Positions 1 through 11,499 of a stretch of 64,000 bases of DNA are shown piece by piece (the first letter of the stretch is position 1; every line of letters begins with the position of its first letter). The position numbers were made by a program, and so were the translations under genes. This DNA is from Ulva prolifera (lineage: Eukaryota > Chlorophyta > Ulvophyceae > Ulvales > Ulvaceae). Where the stretch lies: assembly GCA_023078555.1 (NCBI GenBank), contig CM041202.1, forward strand, positions 5,566,522 to 5,630,521. Direction: 5' to 3'. The notes under the pieces are model-generated. The model ran no database searches. It was not told the origin of the DNA and was given only the letters and a program-made list of their open reading frames with translations.

Positions 1-991
1 TTCATGATCAGCTCTGGCCACATGGCACCCGATCCGATCTGACGGGAGTCGCGTTGACTGGTAGGTGCCGGCCGCTTTGTTCGCTGACCGGCTGTAGTAG
101 CTACCGCGGCGTCACGGTACTAGCAGTTGGGCATGCAAGCCTGAGGAGCATCACAGCAATCGTGCAGACACCCAGCATCAGCACACTGCCTCATACAGAA
201 CACCTCCAACGCACTGTAGCCACTCATATGGTGCCCCATGCATGGCGCCATGCAGACGACCAGCACCATGCATACAACGGCTCTGCTGCGGAGACAATTT
301 GAGAACTTGTGGGGCTGGGCCGTGCGAGAGAAGCTACAGCATTTGCCACGCTTCTGTTCCACCACGTAAGTGACAGCAGAATCGTGAAGCCACCCCTAGG
401 CGTGTATCCGATCACACGCGCGTATTTATTTCTCATGATCATACAAAGCTGTTCATGCTCGGCAGAGCTGCGTATAGCTATAGGATCGGTCGCACACTCG
501 TGACAATCGCGTCGCTTATTTCTAGATACAGATGGCCAGCGGCAACCCGACCACCCTGACCTGCGAAAGCTAAAAAAAAAAGACTGATATAAATTGTATT
601 CGGCAAAGTTGCGCTGGATGTATACAAATGCGGACGACAGCCTGCAGCAAGTCGAGCAGACGCACATGCAGCCGTGAACCAGGCAAGCAATGGGACGACA
701 TCACAGCTGTGATGTACAGGGGGTTTCCAGGTGGTTTACCCTTTCGGCATATCACATGATGTGGTCCCATCGATTCGGAGTTGTCAAAATCCTCTTCAGG
801 ATACGGCTCAGTACATTCAGATTTACTTTATTTGACGTCACGTGCATAGAGCGTGGCAGTAGACGATGCAGCCGTCAGGCAGCGGAGCAGCAGTCATGCT
901 CAAGCTTAGCTCTAGAGCTGCAGCGCTACAAAAGAGTGAACGGGAGAAGACAAACACCAAAACCGAATCTCATCCGAATCAACAGCAACAA

Positions 992-993
<2 letters not shown>

Positions 994-1028
<35 letters not shown>
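994..1028. repeat. (AC)n microsatellite, about 17 units
   Basis: Uninterrupted AC dinucleotides. About 30 bases upstream (about 927-969) is an inverted copy of a dispersed motif (TACAAAAGAGTGAACGGGAG) that also occurs near 37.5 and 38.3 kb. Apart from this, I see no supportable gene in 1-1100. Confidence 0.95.
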
Positions 1029-1031
<3 letters not shown>

Positions 1032-1118
1032 CTTCATCCATACCAAATGTAACAAGCTAGGTGTTTGTTACAGTTGCGAGTACTACCAGTAGTAGCCTGC
1101 CAAGACAGCCCCGTCGGC

Positions 1119-1600
1119 TCATCGGCCGGTACTATGGCGGCCTTTGATGACCGCTCGCTGCCCCCCCCCCCCCCCCGCCTCCGCCGTCAAGGCGGCAGCC
1201 GCCTGTGCAGCGACACCGGCTTCATGATCATGTACAGGTGCTGAATCAGGAGGTGAGCGATCCACGTCAGGCATGGTTGGCTCACTACCGTCGGCGGAAG
1301 CTGTTGCTGCTAGCGAATTTGATGTACCGCGGTGAGTATCGGCACGAGCGAGGCTGTCGGTGTTGCTACCACCGGACGGTGCTGTAGCGGCTGTACTACT
1401 AGTGTACTGTCGTGGTGCTCTCACGTACGCGTGGCTCCAGCTTAGCAGGCATGGAGAAGGCAGAGGCAAAGCTGGGGGTCTCCATGAGGTGGTCACGGCT
1501 GCTGCCCATGGCCACATATGCATATATGCATGCAGGAAGCCCCCGGAGAGCTGCGGCTCCGGCGAGGCTGGCGGGGCCCTTGCAGGCGGGTGGGGTGAGT
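1119..1600 (-). pseudogene. Decayed copy of a module exon of the NYN-like gene
   Basis: Read on the minus strand, 1.40-1.60 kb encodes a 'SSRDHLMETPSFASAFSMP' module. The related downstream polar sequence (for example 'SPPDSAPVHDHEAG') lies in a different frame within 1119-1523. Both parts match, in the same order, the module exon of the neighbouring gene at 8170-8745 ('SQDRLIETPSFASLFSMP' then 'SPPGAVPGHEAEG'). The frame change and a C16 homopolymer (1161-1176) inside it indicate a non-functional duplicate. No intact splice framework was found around it. Confidence 0.6.
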
Positions 1601-2532
1601 GCTGTAACCCTGTTACGATCTTGTGATATGTGCACTATAGCTGCGTGTGCTGTTTCGTGGAGTTTTTCATGGTTAACCACGTACGTTGGACTAATGCCAA
1701 CACAGTGCTCGCTGTGTCCAGACACAGTCGCAGGAACTCCAATTGTATAAACTTAGGCACCAAACACGCACCGTGGAATCATTCACAGTGCAAGCCAACA
1801 TGCACAGCCCAATTGAGCTTCTTACTTGCATGCAGCGATCTCAACGTATGGGTTGTATGGCTTCAGGTCTGAAACGAACGGTTGCATGTCACGCAGTTCG
1901 AAGCATGCGCATTGCAGCGAGAACAAGCCACACCTTAATCCTTGAGATTCAGGCGGGGGACTGGCTTCTAGCTTCACGTCTTCAGCTTCACTATCCTGGA
2001 CCCTCGGCCACAAAGGCTTGCAAAACCGGGTCCAGGCTCACATGTACAGTGTCAGCTTCGAAGCCTGGTGAGGTGCTCTGTGTGTCGGTAGCCCGCGTGT
2101 GTGCAGCTCCCGCGTGTATGCGATTGAGCTGGAGCTCGTTGGACCCTATTCCCTGATACTGTGGTGTTCTGGCGTGCAATGTGGCACACCGGTGTGCCTG
2201 GGTGACTGTTCCACCCCACGCTTCCCTGCGCCGGGGACGGCCATGCTACAGCGGGATGCCGGCATTCGTGTGAGCACGAGGAGCCCTCGGCGTTGTGCGT
2301 TGACGGGGCTGTGGGGGTGCTGAGGGCGTGCGGGTGAGGTGCAGACGGGGTCCTCGGAGGCGATGGCGATCGTGATGGCCCCGACGGACCCGCGCTGCAA
2401 GTGCAACATCTTCCGGCTGACGACGCCGGGCGGGCTCAAGCTGATTCAGGGATGTGAGCAGCGGGGCTTCCACGCGCGCGCGAATTCGCCAGCTACGCCC
2501 ACGGCTTCCGTCAAATAAGCAGCAGCAGCCAG

Positions 2533-3095
2533 TCAGCGGTGAGCGCTCACCAGCACGCCCTCCATTGGACCGGCCACTTCTGCCTGAGTGCTGAAGCCTG
2601 GGAGCGGTGGCCATGACGTAGCATCGCTGCTGCTGCCACCGCCAGCGTGCATGTTCGAATGCGGCATGGGGATCCCCATGTCTGCGGCAGGAGGGGGTGC
2701 GGCGGCAGAAGGAGTCCCTGGATCGTCCGTGACCATGGCGGCTGGCTGCTCAATAGGAGACTTGGGTGGCTGCCCGTATGCGCCAGGAGCATCAGGAGTT
2801 GTTGCAACAGAGGACCTGGTGTACATGCTCAATGGACCGGGCATCCTGCACAAACTCAACAATGGGGTCATCAGCTGGCAGTGGGCCGTCACTGGCGGCA
2901 CGTCGCACCCGGGCGGGGGCGTCAGTGCCTGCGGTGTGCCAAGACATGGGCTCAGAGGGGCTGGAGAAGAGGGAAGCGGAGGGGCGGGTGTCGATGAGGT
3001 AGTCGTGGCTGCTGTCGACCTTCAAGAAGCCAACCCAGTGCCCCGTCCGCAGCCGCCTCGTGGGTTGGGTTTGGGAGGCCTGCTGCGGCAGCGGC
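2533..3095 (-). pseudogene. Decayed copy of a second module exon of the NYN-like gene
   Basis: Minus-strand reading gives '[18 protein letters not shown]' followed by '[12 protein letters not shown]'. Further on, in another frame, it gives 'AAAPPPAAD' and '[20 protein letters not shown]'. These align in order with the module exon at 9136-9750 of the intact gene ('WGGFLRVDRSQDYLIETP', 'AAAPPPAAD', 'SWPPLPGSSAQAEAVGPAEG'). A frameshift near 2.8-2.9 kb separates the two halves. With the copy at 1.1-1.6 kb it forms a segmental duplicate of two adjacent exons lying just beyond the 3' end of the parent gene. Confidence 0.65.
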
Positions 3096-3564
3096 AGTGG
3101 ATGCAGGCGCCTTATCCGGATCTACAAGCACATAGGCGCTGCGGGGTAAGATGTGACCCTCGTGTGCCGGTCTCCATTGTGTGCAGCAACGTTGCAAGTT
3201 AACTGATGCAGCACTGGAGACCGCATTCACCTCTTGCCTGAGCTTGGAACCATGCACACTCACAGCCGCGCATACAATTATGCGTGGGCACGTGGATACC
3301 ACTGATGATCTGGCAGATCGATAGTACGTGTACATGAGAGGAAGCGAAACCGCCTGGCGCATTACTTCACTTGCTATCCGTTCCGGAGCCTTGAGAACAA
3401 GGCTGCCTGCTCGAATGTGGTTCATGTCAAGCAGTGCTGGATATGGATTGATGACATGTACTGATTTGATTGCACGCCACCCCGGCCTGCATGAGAACGC
3501 AATTCGCATATGCTTCAGGCTACAACTGGGCTGTCTCTTCTTCGCCAAGCTGCACAGACAAGCG

Positions 3565-3565
<1 letters not shown>

Positions 3566-3597
<32 letters not shown>
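3566..3597. repeat. G32 homopolymer
   Basis: Thirty-two consecutive G residues on the + strand, between the decayed exon copy and the last exon of the minus-strand gene. A G-quadruplex is possible. Homopolymer length is prone to assembly error. Confidence 0.95.
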
Positions 3598-3600
<3 letters not shown>

Positions 3601-3858
3601 CCTTTAAAGCCCTCCTTACCCGCGCCACCGCACACCGGATCCATGGTACGATTACATGGCACAGCAAGCTCGCACCGCACTGCTCGAGCGTGAGACTCCC
3701 ACATTGGTGCATGCTTCACTGGCAAAGATTACTGTGGCACAGGAGACACTTGCAAGCCTGGACCGTCAAGAGACGGCACTGGGTGACACTACTATCTGGG
3801 CATCTCGAGCACAGCTCAGGCAAATGTTAGCATGAAAAGTGATAGTCCTTGCTGACTG

Positions 3859-6800
3859 TCAACATTCGAATGCCGACAATTCTTGATGGTCAAGGCTGAT
3901 GGTCAATATAAGCGAACGCGCCAAACGCATCACATGTACAGGTTCATTGAAATCAACATCTTCCAACAGACACTCCATCTGCTGTGGATGCTGCAGCAAC
4001 AGCTCGATCAGCATCAACGTCCCCTCCAAACGTCGCAGTTCAGGGTTTCTACCGGACGCTTCCGGAAAGTTCTTCTGTGCCAGCTCCTGCAACAGCATGC
4101 TGGACTTCACAGAAGCGTGACAGAAGCTGGCTGCTGGGGTACTCACTGCTAGCAGCTGATCAACCTTTGTTTGCCAGTGACTCCACGTGTGGACCTCGCA
4201 GGCAGGTGATGGCAGTGCATGACATTGATGGTCACGTTGATGCTGCGGTGTCTAGAGCTTGGGATCCAAGCCAACGGTTACATACATGCGTAGCTCATCC
4301 GTTTCAAGCTGGCTGCAAAGACTTACAGCACACCTGCAATTGCGGAATGAAACTGTGCGTACCAACAGCTGGTGTTGCAGGGCAAGCAGTGGTGACGGCG
4401 GCGTCACACCTGTGCCACCTCTGCAAGCCGCACACGAAACTTGTCGTCCTCTGTGAGAACGACAAGTAACATGACCAGCAGCTCGCCCGAGGTCTCCAGT
4501 GATTCCAGGGCAGCGGTCATCTCTGTCTGGAGGTTTTCAGCTGGCAACTTGCTCATCCGGGAACACTCTGCCACTGCGTCTTCAAGGGTTCCAGCGGAGG
4601 GATGCAATATCGATTGATAGGCTAGAAGCTGCCTGATCTCACTGCCGTCCTCGAAATACGTAGAGGGCAGCATTGCCACGACATTAGACACCGCGAGGTC
4701 GGGAACCACGTCCGCCCCGGCAGGCGGGCGCTCGCAGGGCCGAATCGTCAGAGCGACTCTGGGCGTGCACGCGGCGGCCTCGATCAGCAGCTGGCGGCCG
4801 AGAGCAACCGTATTTGGACAGGCTGCCGCTGCCAGCGCAGCTTTTTTGCCTGACTTCGATGCAAATGACGGCGTCTTGGGGTCCTGCAGCGTGCCACACA
4901 ATTTACATATGCACCCCTCGACATTGTTGTGAACACACTGCTGGACGAGAGATCAGATGGCGCTCGCCATGGCGGCCCATGCTGCCCAAACGCATGCATC
5001 AGCTGCAGCAGATACGGCCATAGTGCGAGCCGTCAGCATAGTGGATAGTGTCACTGGGCAAGCAAGACATGGTCCATTGATTCTACACTGATAGCTACTG
5101 ATAGCTACTAGCATTTGCTAGCTGGCGTCGCAGCCCAGTGGCGTTGAGCTACCACGATGCTGGCCATGGCGACGACCAGTCCTGCTACAACGCAACGAGA
5201 ACACCACTGCATGCACTCTGCATGTGAGAAAGAAGTGGCTACTGTGTGCACTGCGGGCTTGTGCAAACGGTTGGTGGGTCGTTCAACACATACAGGAAAA
5301 CCATATAGGGCATTCACATTGGCACTGGCAACGACTGGCACCCGCATTCCGAATCTGAGTCAAGCCAGGGTGCGGCCGCCAGGTCCGCGAGGACGGGGGG
5401 GACGAGCATCCTGAAGACGCGGCACACAGGAAGCACACCAAGACACACTTCCCCAGCTGAGCATTCAAATCATGGCAGTCGGCCGCGGCCAGCATCTGCA
5501 CCACTGCATCTGTGCCCCAAGCGCTCCATGTTCTCCAATTTTGCAAGCCGGCGACCAGCGCCTTCTTGAACTTGGGGAGGTGCTGCAAATCCTGGGGAAA
5601 CTCATCAAAGCTGCACAGGCGCTCTGGTTCGGACATCATGGCTACCTTGAGCTCGCTGAAGACAGTGCCGGACATCAAGTCCAGGCACCGGCTCAGCTCA
5701 GCGTACTTTTCGGACCGTGTCTTTGCCCTGAACTGTCGGAGGGCAATCATGTGCTGTTTTGGCAAGCTTGGGATCACGGCAGGGCTGGCTTCCGAGGCTA
5801 CCGCGTGCTCAGCTGGCGACTGGTGGCTGGTCGGGCTGCTAGAGGGCTCGTGCTGCGCAGATGAACCACTTTGACCACTCACGTCCGTCTCGCTGGGGAA
5901 ATACTGCTCCTGCATGGCGCCACCAGACTGGACTGGAGTGGAGGCGCCTGCCAGAGCGGCTCCAGGCGGCGCCGCCTCAGTCGTGCGGGGCTCCCGTGCG
6001 GACACAAACGGGCTCATGGAAGGGTCCGGGCTGGGGGCAGATGGGGTGGTCAGGGGTTTCCCGCCGGCGAGGGTGATGTGCAGCCAGGCGGCGCCATGCG
6101 GCACAGCCGCCGCCGCAGCGGTGGCATCCTCTTGCCAAGATGCGGTCACGGCGATGGCGCTGCGGCTCAGCATGCGGAGCGTGCTCAGCACGGGGGCCGA
6201 GCCGGGGTCGCTTGAGACGATGACGTACACACCGCTGGGGTCGTCATTGGCTGCCTGCATCAGAGACGCCCCATCGATACGGATGGTTTTGGCAAGGTGT
6301 AGGCGCACCTGCTTCGGGAGAACCTGTCTCTGACTGCGAATGTGATTAACGGTGCTCAACACACATAAACATTCTTGTTTCGTAATTTATCCCCATTTAA
6401 ATGAGCCCCGGGGCGTGGTCTGCTGTCGGAACTGTTTTCACAGGGGCAATTTTTTAAATCTTTGGATCGTTAATCCGGCCTGAAGCGCTGCATGTGAAGT
6501 TGTGCTGCACAGATGATATGGTGGAAGTTGTATAGCAACAGGGCCCAGGTTCACACCTGGAGGGCGTGGGCCGTCATGCGTGAAGTGGCTGCAGGGGCCC
6601 CACTCTGTGCGCCCACTCCGATGTCCACCAGCAGCACCCCCCCTGCACGCTGCGCACGCTGAGACCGGCCAACTGCTATTGAGCACGCATGCTGCACTCT
6701 ATAGCATAGCAGCGCGTCCACGCATGTGATCGGTGCCTGGCTCGTCATGCTATTCAGATTCACGGGTGTCGAACAGCAGAACACATCATGTGGTATAAGA

Positions 6801-9800
6801 ATGCAAAACACGCAATACAAGCGTGCAGTGTGGGTACCTCTACGGAGGACACCGTGGCACCCTTGATTCCCAATGGCACTTGCTGACTAGATGCCAGCAT
6901 GCGTGCATGCATGCGTGCATGCACTGACGCCAGCTGGGTGCCACGCTGCTGAGGCAAACACAGTAGCAGTGCCATAGACCCAACATGAGGGGTCATATGG
7001 CCGGAGAGCAGTATCAGACGGGTGTGACCCGCTCCAGGTCGGAGCAACGTGTGGCCTTTGGCTTTTTTTTGGTACGTCGCGCAAGGTGGCTGCAGGGGTG
7101 CAGTGAATTCATCTCAGATAGTGAAAACACGCACCTGCGGGTCTGTCATGTGCAATGCCGGGGTCGCAGAGTGCTGCGGCGGTGGCGCCGCTGGCAAACA
7201 CGTCCAAGCTGCGGACCTGCACACAGCACTCTCTCCGCACTGCCCCGCCACCGCAGGTTACACAGGCGAAAGAACACGGACAAGGTTGGGCATGGTCAAC
7301 CTACCCATGCGCATTTTGTCCTTTGACATCCCTTGCTGTGTGACTGACAAGTGTTGCAGAGGTGAGTGAGGGCACGTGGTGCGTTAGAGAACAAAGGCAG
7401 CAAGGCGGGCAGCACCGCGAAAGAAGCAAGCAGACGAAGCACACACCCACACACCCACGCACGCACGCACAGACCCCACATCACGTGGTGTCATAGACCG
7501 ATTCATACATGTATAGCACCCGCACGTGAGCACTCAAAAATGTGAGTTAACAGCAGCCGTGCATGGGTCTCTAGCAGGGGAGGAGCATCGTGATGGACTC
7601 CGCGGATCCACCTGAGGTGGGAAGTTCGCATTCGCACCTGGGCGCCGGGGAGCTCCTGCAGCAGCGCAGTCAGCAGCGGCGCGCGGTACGGCACCGAGTC
7701 GGCGTCCCACATCACGCGCAGCTGCGGCCGCCCCTGCTGCGGCAGCGCCTGCTCCGTGCTGTGTGCTGTGACGGACGCAACCTCTACCGGCCCGGACACG
7801 GATCCATTGAAGACCTCCGGGCCGTCTGGTTCTGCAGACAAGCAGGAGGCCTCGGCTTGCAGCCGTGACCATTCTGAACGGACTGCCATGGAGGTGTGCT
7901 GTACTCAACATGGACGGCGCATAACCAGCCGGCTACGGGCCGCTCAGCTGGTCCCACTATGCTGTGGAGCCCCATGCAATCTCATGGGGCCCATGCATGC
8001 ATGCACACGACAGCACGTCATGGACCGCCACACGGCATGATGATGCCAGGACACCCACCGGCACAGGAATGGTCTTGCAGATCTGTGGTGATCACACAGC
8101 ACAGCACAGCAGCAGACGGCCCAGCCGTCAGGAAGAGGGGCAGCAGTCATGCTCGGAGCTACAGCGCACCCGCAGCCACAGCCGCCTGTTCCTCCGGACC
8201 GCCGCCAAACGACAGCGTCTCAGGCATCGGCGTGCCACCCCCGTTACCAACCGGGGTCGGCCCCGGAAGCGCGTCTGGCTCTAGGAACGAGCTCCTCCGC
8301 CAATCCGGCAGAGTGTCCAGATCGACCGCAGGCTGCCGTGACAGCGCCGGCGCCTCTTCTGCCGGCGCCACCGCAGTACTTGCCGATTGCTCGCGGCCTG
8401 GCCCCGCCTCGTCAGACCCCTGTGTACCGCCCTCTGCTTCGTGTCCGGGTACAGCGCCAGGAGGCGAGTGTTGAGAGTCACGCGCAATTGGCACACCGCC
8501 ATCGCCGGACGCTGTTGCTTCTTGCGAGTCTGAAGCAGTGCGGGGCGAATCGGCACCAGCGCTGCTGCTGCTGGCGCTGGCACTGGAGGGGGTTATGGTG
8601 GCTGTGGTGCTGTCTCGTGGCTCCGGTTCAGCAGGCATGGAGAAGAGGGAGGCGAAGCTGGGGGTCTCGATGAGGCGGTCCTGGCTGTTGTCCACCTGCA
8701 GGAAGCCCCCCCACAGCTGCTGCTCTGGAGCGGCCGGCCGGGACTCTGCAGGGCGGGCGGTGTCAGCAAGTGTGGGCGCAGTGCGGGAGTCGACAAAACG
8801 TGGTGTGTGAGTGGTGTGACCCAGTGCTACAACATACGCTACAGTTGTGTGTGCCGGTGCTAGGCCATGAGGTTTTCCAGTGATAGGACTGATGAGTTCA
8901 GAGAGGTCTCTGTGTCTGGAAACAGTCGTGGAGATCCGGCAGGACAGGCTCATGCGATCGTGGGATCGGACGCACACGAACGAATCGTTGAGAATACGTG
9001 CCAACATGCATGAACTGCATGCAGGACACATGGGTGCATCAACGCATGGGAGCACCTCAGGCACAAGAGCACATGCGTTAAGCATGCAGTACGCAGTATA
9101 CATGTCGGTGCCTACACAACGACACCAAGCCACACCTCCTTGCAGGGAATCCCGCTCCGCATCCGCAGCTTCGCTGTCTTGTCTTTCGGCCACCGCAGCC
9201 GCCGCAATCAGGTCAGAGCTATCAGTGGCAGCTTCATCGTCCACGCCAACGGCTTCCCCCGGATCTGCAGCAGCAGCTGCGGCAGCGTGTGGGTCGACCG
9301 GCTCGCCCTCCGCCGGACCCACCGCTTCTGCCTGAGCGCTGGAGCCTGGGAGCGGCGGCCACGACGCAGCACCACTGCCGCTGCCTCTGCCGGCGCCTGC
9401 GTTCCCCACGTCGGCGGCAGGAGGGGGGGCGGCGGCAGGAGGAGTCACAGGGGCGTCGTCCGCGACCCTGGCGGCTGGTGTGGCCACGGGCACGCGAGGG
9501 TCATCAGCTGGCGGACGGTCGCCGCCGGCATCGAGCTGCGCAGAGGCTGGGGCGGCGGCGCCTGCGGGGTGCCCAGATACAGGCTCGGAGGGGCTGGAGA
9601 AGAGGGAGGCGGAGGGGGGGGTCTCGATGAGGTAGTCCTGGCTGCGGTCCACCCTCAGGAAGCCCCCCCACAGCGCCTCCTCCGCTGTTGCTTCTGCGCG
9701 GCCCGCCGCGGCTATCGCAGCGGAAGCAGATGCTGCATCCTCCGCCGTACCTGAAAACCAGTGTTGGGTCGCTTTGCAGCATTTGCAGGGATGCCACCCG

Positions 9801-11400
9801 AATAATAGACCTGGATATTCGGAATTGTTCTATGTGATCGGGCCCGATGACCCAACACTGCTGAAAACACGGGCCCGCTCTGGCGCTGCTGGAATGGAGG
9901 AGCACCCTCAAGCGCATGCGGATCGGCAATGTGAGGACAACTCTGGAGATGGCACGTACAACTTGAGCAGGCATGGAAGCATGCGCATGCACGGCAACCA
10001 TGCGTGACCTCACCATGCGTGGGGTTGCCAGCCACGGTCAGGCTGGCATATTGACATGTGGAGGCCAGCCAGCAAACATGTGACGCTATCAAAGACGACA
10101 TCGCGCCCAGAGAGCTCCCGCATGCAGCAGAACATCGGCGGGTGGAAGCAGCAGGTGCACACGGTCCTGCTCCGTGGCAGGGCCATGCCTCAAGGGTTGT
10201 GTTCATGTAGCGCTGGGGTGACGCGCACCGCCTGCTGCCTCACCAGCAGCCACCTGGCTGCCCACGGGGGCAATGGCTGCTTCATTGGAGCTTACATCAT
10301 CTGTGTTGGATCTCTGTGCTGCTGGTGCCTGCGCTCCTTCCTGTGCATTGGACTGTGGGGCCGAAGTGTCTGCCACCGGGGCACCTGCTTGTGTGGGCAG
10401 AGGATTCTCTGATGCGATGACCCCTGAGTCCTTGGTCGGTTTATCTTGAGAGGCTGCTGTAGCTGTGGCTTGGGCGGTCGGGGGCTCTGCAGGGCTGGAG
10501 AAGATGGAGGCATAGCTGGGGGTCTCGATGAGATGGTCCTGGCTGCGGTCAATGTGGACGGCAGGCCGCACAGACGCGGCAGCAGAAGAATTCCCGATTC
10601 GAATATCTGCAACGATGCCGAGGTATTAAGCGAGATTGTCAGCTGTGTTGGCACCAGAGTGTCACAGATGTAGCCTGTCCACGTGGGTCTGTTCCGAGCG
10701 GGCACGCAGCCACATGGCCCTGGCGTCAGCTGCACACCACGCTGTGCAGATAGGAAGAGCGTATACTATCACCTTCCTGTCCGTGAATGAGCTATGAAGT
10801 GCACATGTGTTCTGTATGTCGGTATGCCATTGCTGCCTTGATGTCGCGAAGTGCTAATAGATCCACACCATCTGGGGCAACGTGCACAGTCAGCTTCGAT
10901 GCAAAGGGGAACCAGCCAGCAAATGCTGTGCATGGAGAGCAGTTCAACATCTGTCTACCTGGACGCTGGGTGCTAGACATGCTACTGTGGGCTGGAGAAC
11001 TCCCGAGCACACTGGCAACCACCGCCGATCAAGCGGAGAGCATACGGCTTATGAAACAGATCTCATGAGTATTCACAGATGTCAGTTGCTAAGTACGCGG
11101 AGCTGCAGTCGCACCATGAGATACTGAGGTGCTGGCGATGCGGTCACGCACAGCTGCAGCATCGGAGGTTGAGCCTGGGCCAGATGTGGCACCTGGCGAG
11201 CCATCGAATGAGTCAGTGCAATGCGGCTCGTAGCGATTTTGATCAGGTGACCTGCCGGATTCAGCTCCGTCGGGCCCTTGGACCGGTGTGGCTTGTGAAA
11301 CGGTCTGCTCAGTCGAGTCTTGTCCGGCAGCGTGGGGTCGCCCAGGTGGCTCATCACGCCCACATTTGCTTTCAGAGTATCTATGCTTTTGTCTCCTGAC
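3859..11400 (-). CDS. Multi-exon gene: NYN/PIN-like nuclease-fold protein with repeated LIETPSxASLFS modules
   Basis: Proposed minus-strand exons, phase-consistent except where noted: about 11400-11115 (tentative), 10606-10244, 9750-9136, 8745-8170, 7831-7638, 6323-5439 (3' end approximate), 4883-4410 and 4086-3859 (stop). Exons 2-4 each carry one module, roughly 'DxLIETPSxASLFSxP', twice preceded by 'LWGGFL', in Ala/Ser/Pro-rich probably disordered sequence. Exons 5 and 6 join to a possible NYN (MARF1/limkain-type, PIN fold) domain. The strand 'VMWDADSVP' resembles the family's WDxxN start, and 'SGVYVIVSSDPGSAPVLSTL' resembles its 'LISGDxxFxPxLxxLR' strand; both aspartates are present. The rest is helix-rich ('FDEFPQDLQHLPKFKKAL') and unrecognised. 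NYN domains usually act on RNA, so an RNA-processing role is an inference from fold only. The start codon was not located. A hAT-like MITE lies in the intron between exons 2 and 3. Confidence 0.55.
6440..7500. other. Intronic stretch of the NYN-like gene
   Basis: Part of the 7637-6324 intron. It contains a (TGCA)-rich alternating purine-pyrimidine run at about 6898-6930. At about 7388-7440 is an inverted fragment of the dispersed LINE 3'-end family (ACAAAGGCAGCAAGGCGGGC...). No exon can be supported here. Confidence 0.5.
9759..9860. mobile_element. hAT-like MITE, 102 bp, with 8-bp target-site duplication
   Basis: Perfect 12-bp terminal inverted repeats (CAGTGTTGGGTC at 9759-9770; GACCCAACACTG at 9849-9860) are flanked by a perfect direct repeat CTGAAAAC at 9751-9758 and 9861-9868. 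An 8-bp target duplication and a terminus beginning CAGTG are hallmarks of hAT-superfamily non-autonomous elements. The internal part includes 'TTCTATGTGATCGGGCCCGA', also found in diverged form near 30.2 kb. On the minus strand the duplicated site reads GTTTTCAG and supplies the acceptor of the downstream exon of the host gene. Confidence 0.85.
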
Positions 11401-11499
11401 GTGGTGAGCTGACACGCTTGCTCGTGCCTGCGCACCATGGTACCGGCGTGCCCAATTACCGCTAGCAGCGCTTACACGCATCGTGCTCAAGCTACCGTG

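Noticed and set aside
2341-2520. Possible + strand exon reading 'DPRCKCNIFRLTTPGGLKLI'
   Set aside because: Looks somewhat protein-like after a GTGCAG, but no neighbouring exons or second copy support it.
8159-9652. 497-codon minus-strand open frame as a single exon
   Set aside because: Its middle (about 9135-8746) reads as non-homologous sequence bounded by a GT donor and TGCAG acceptor whose removal joins two module exons in phase; it is two exons and an intron.
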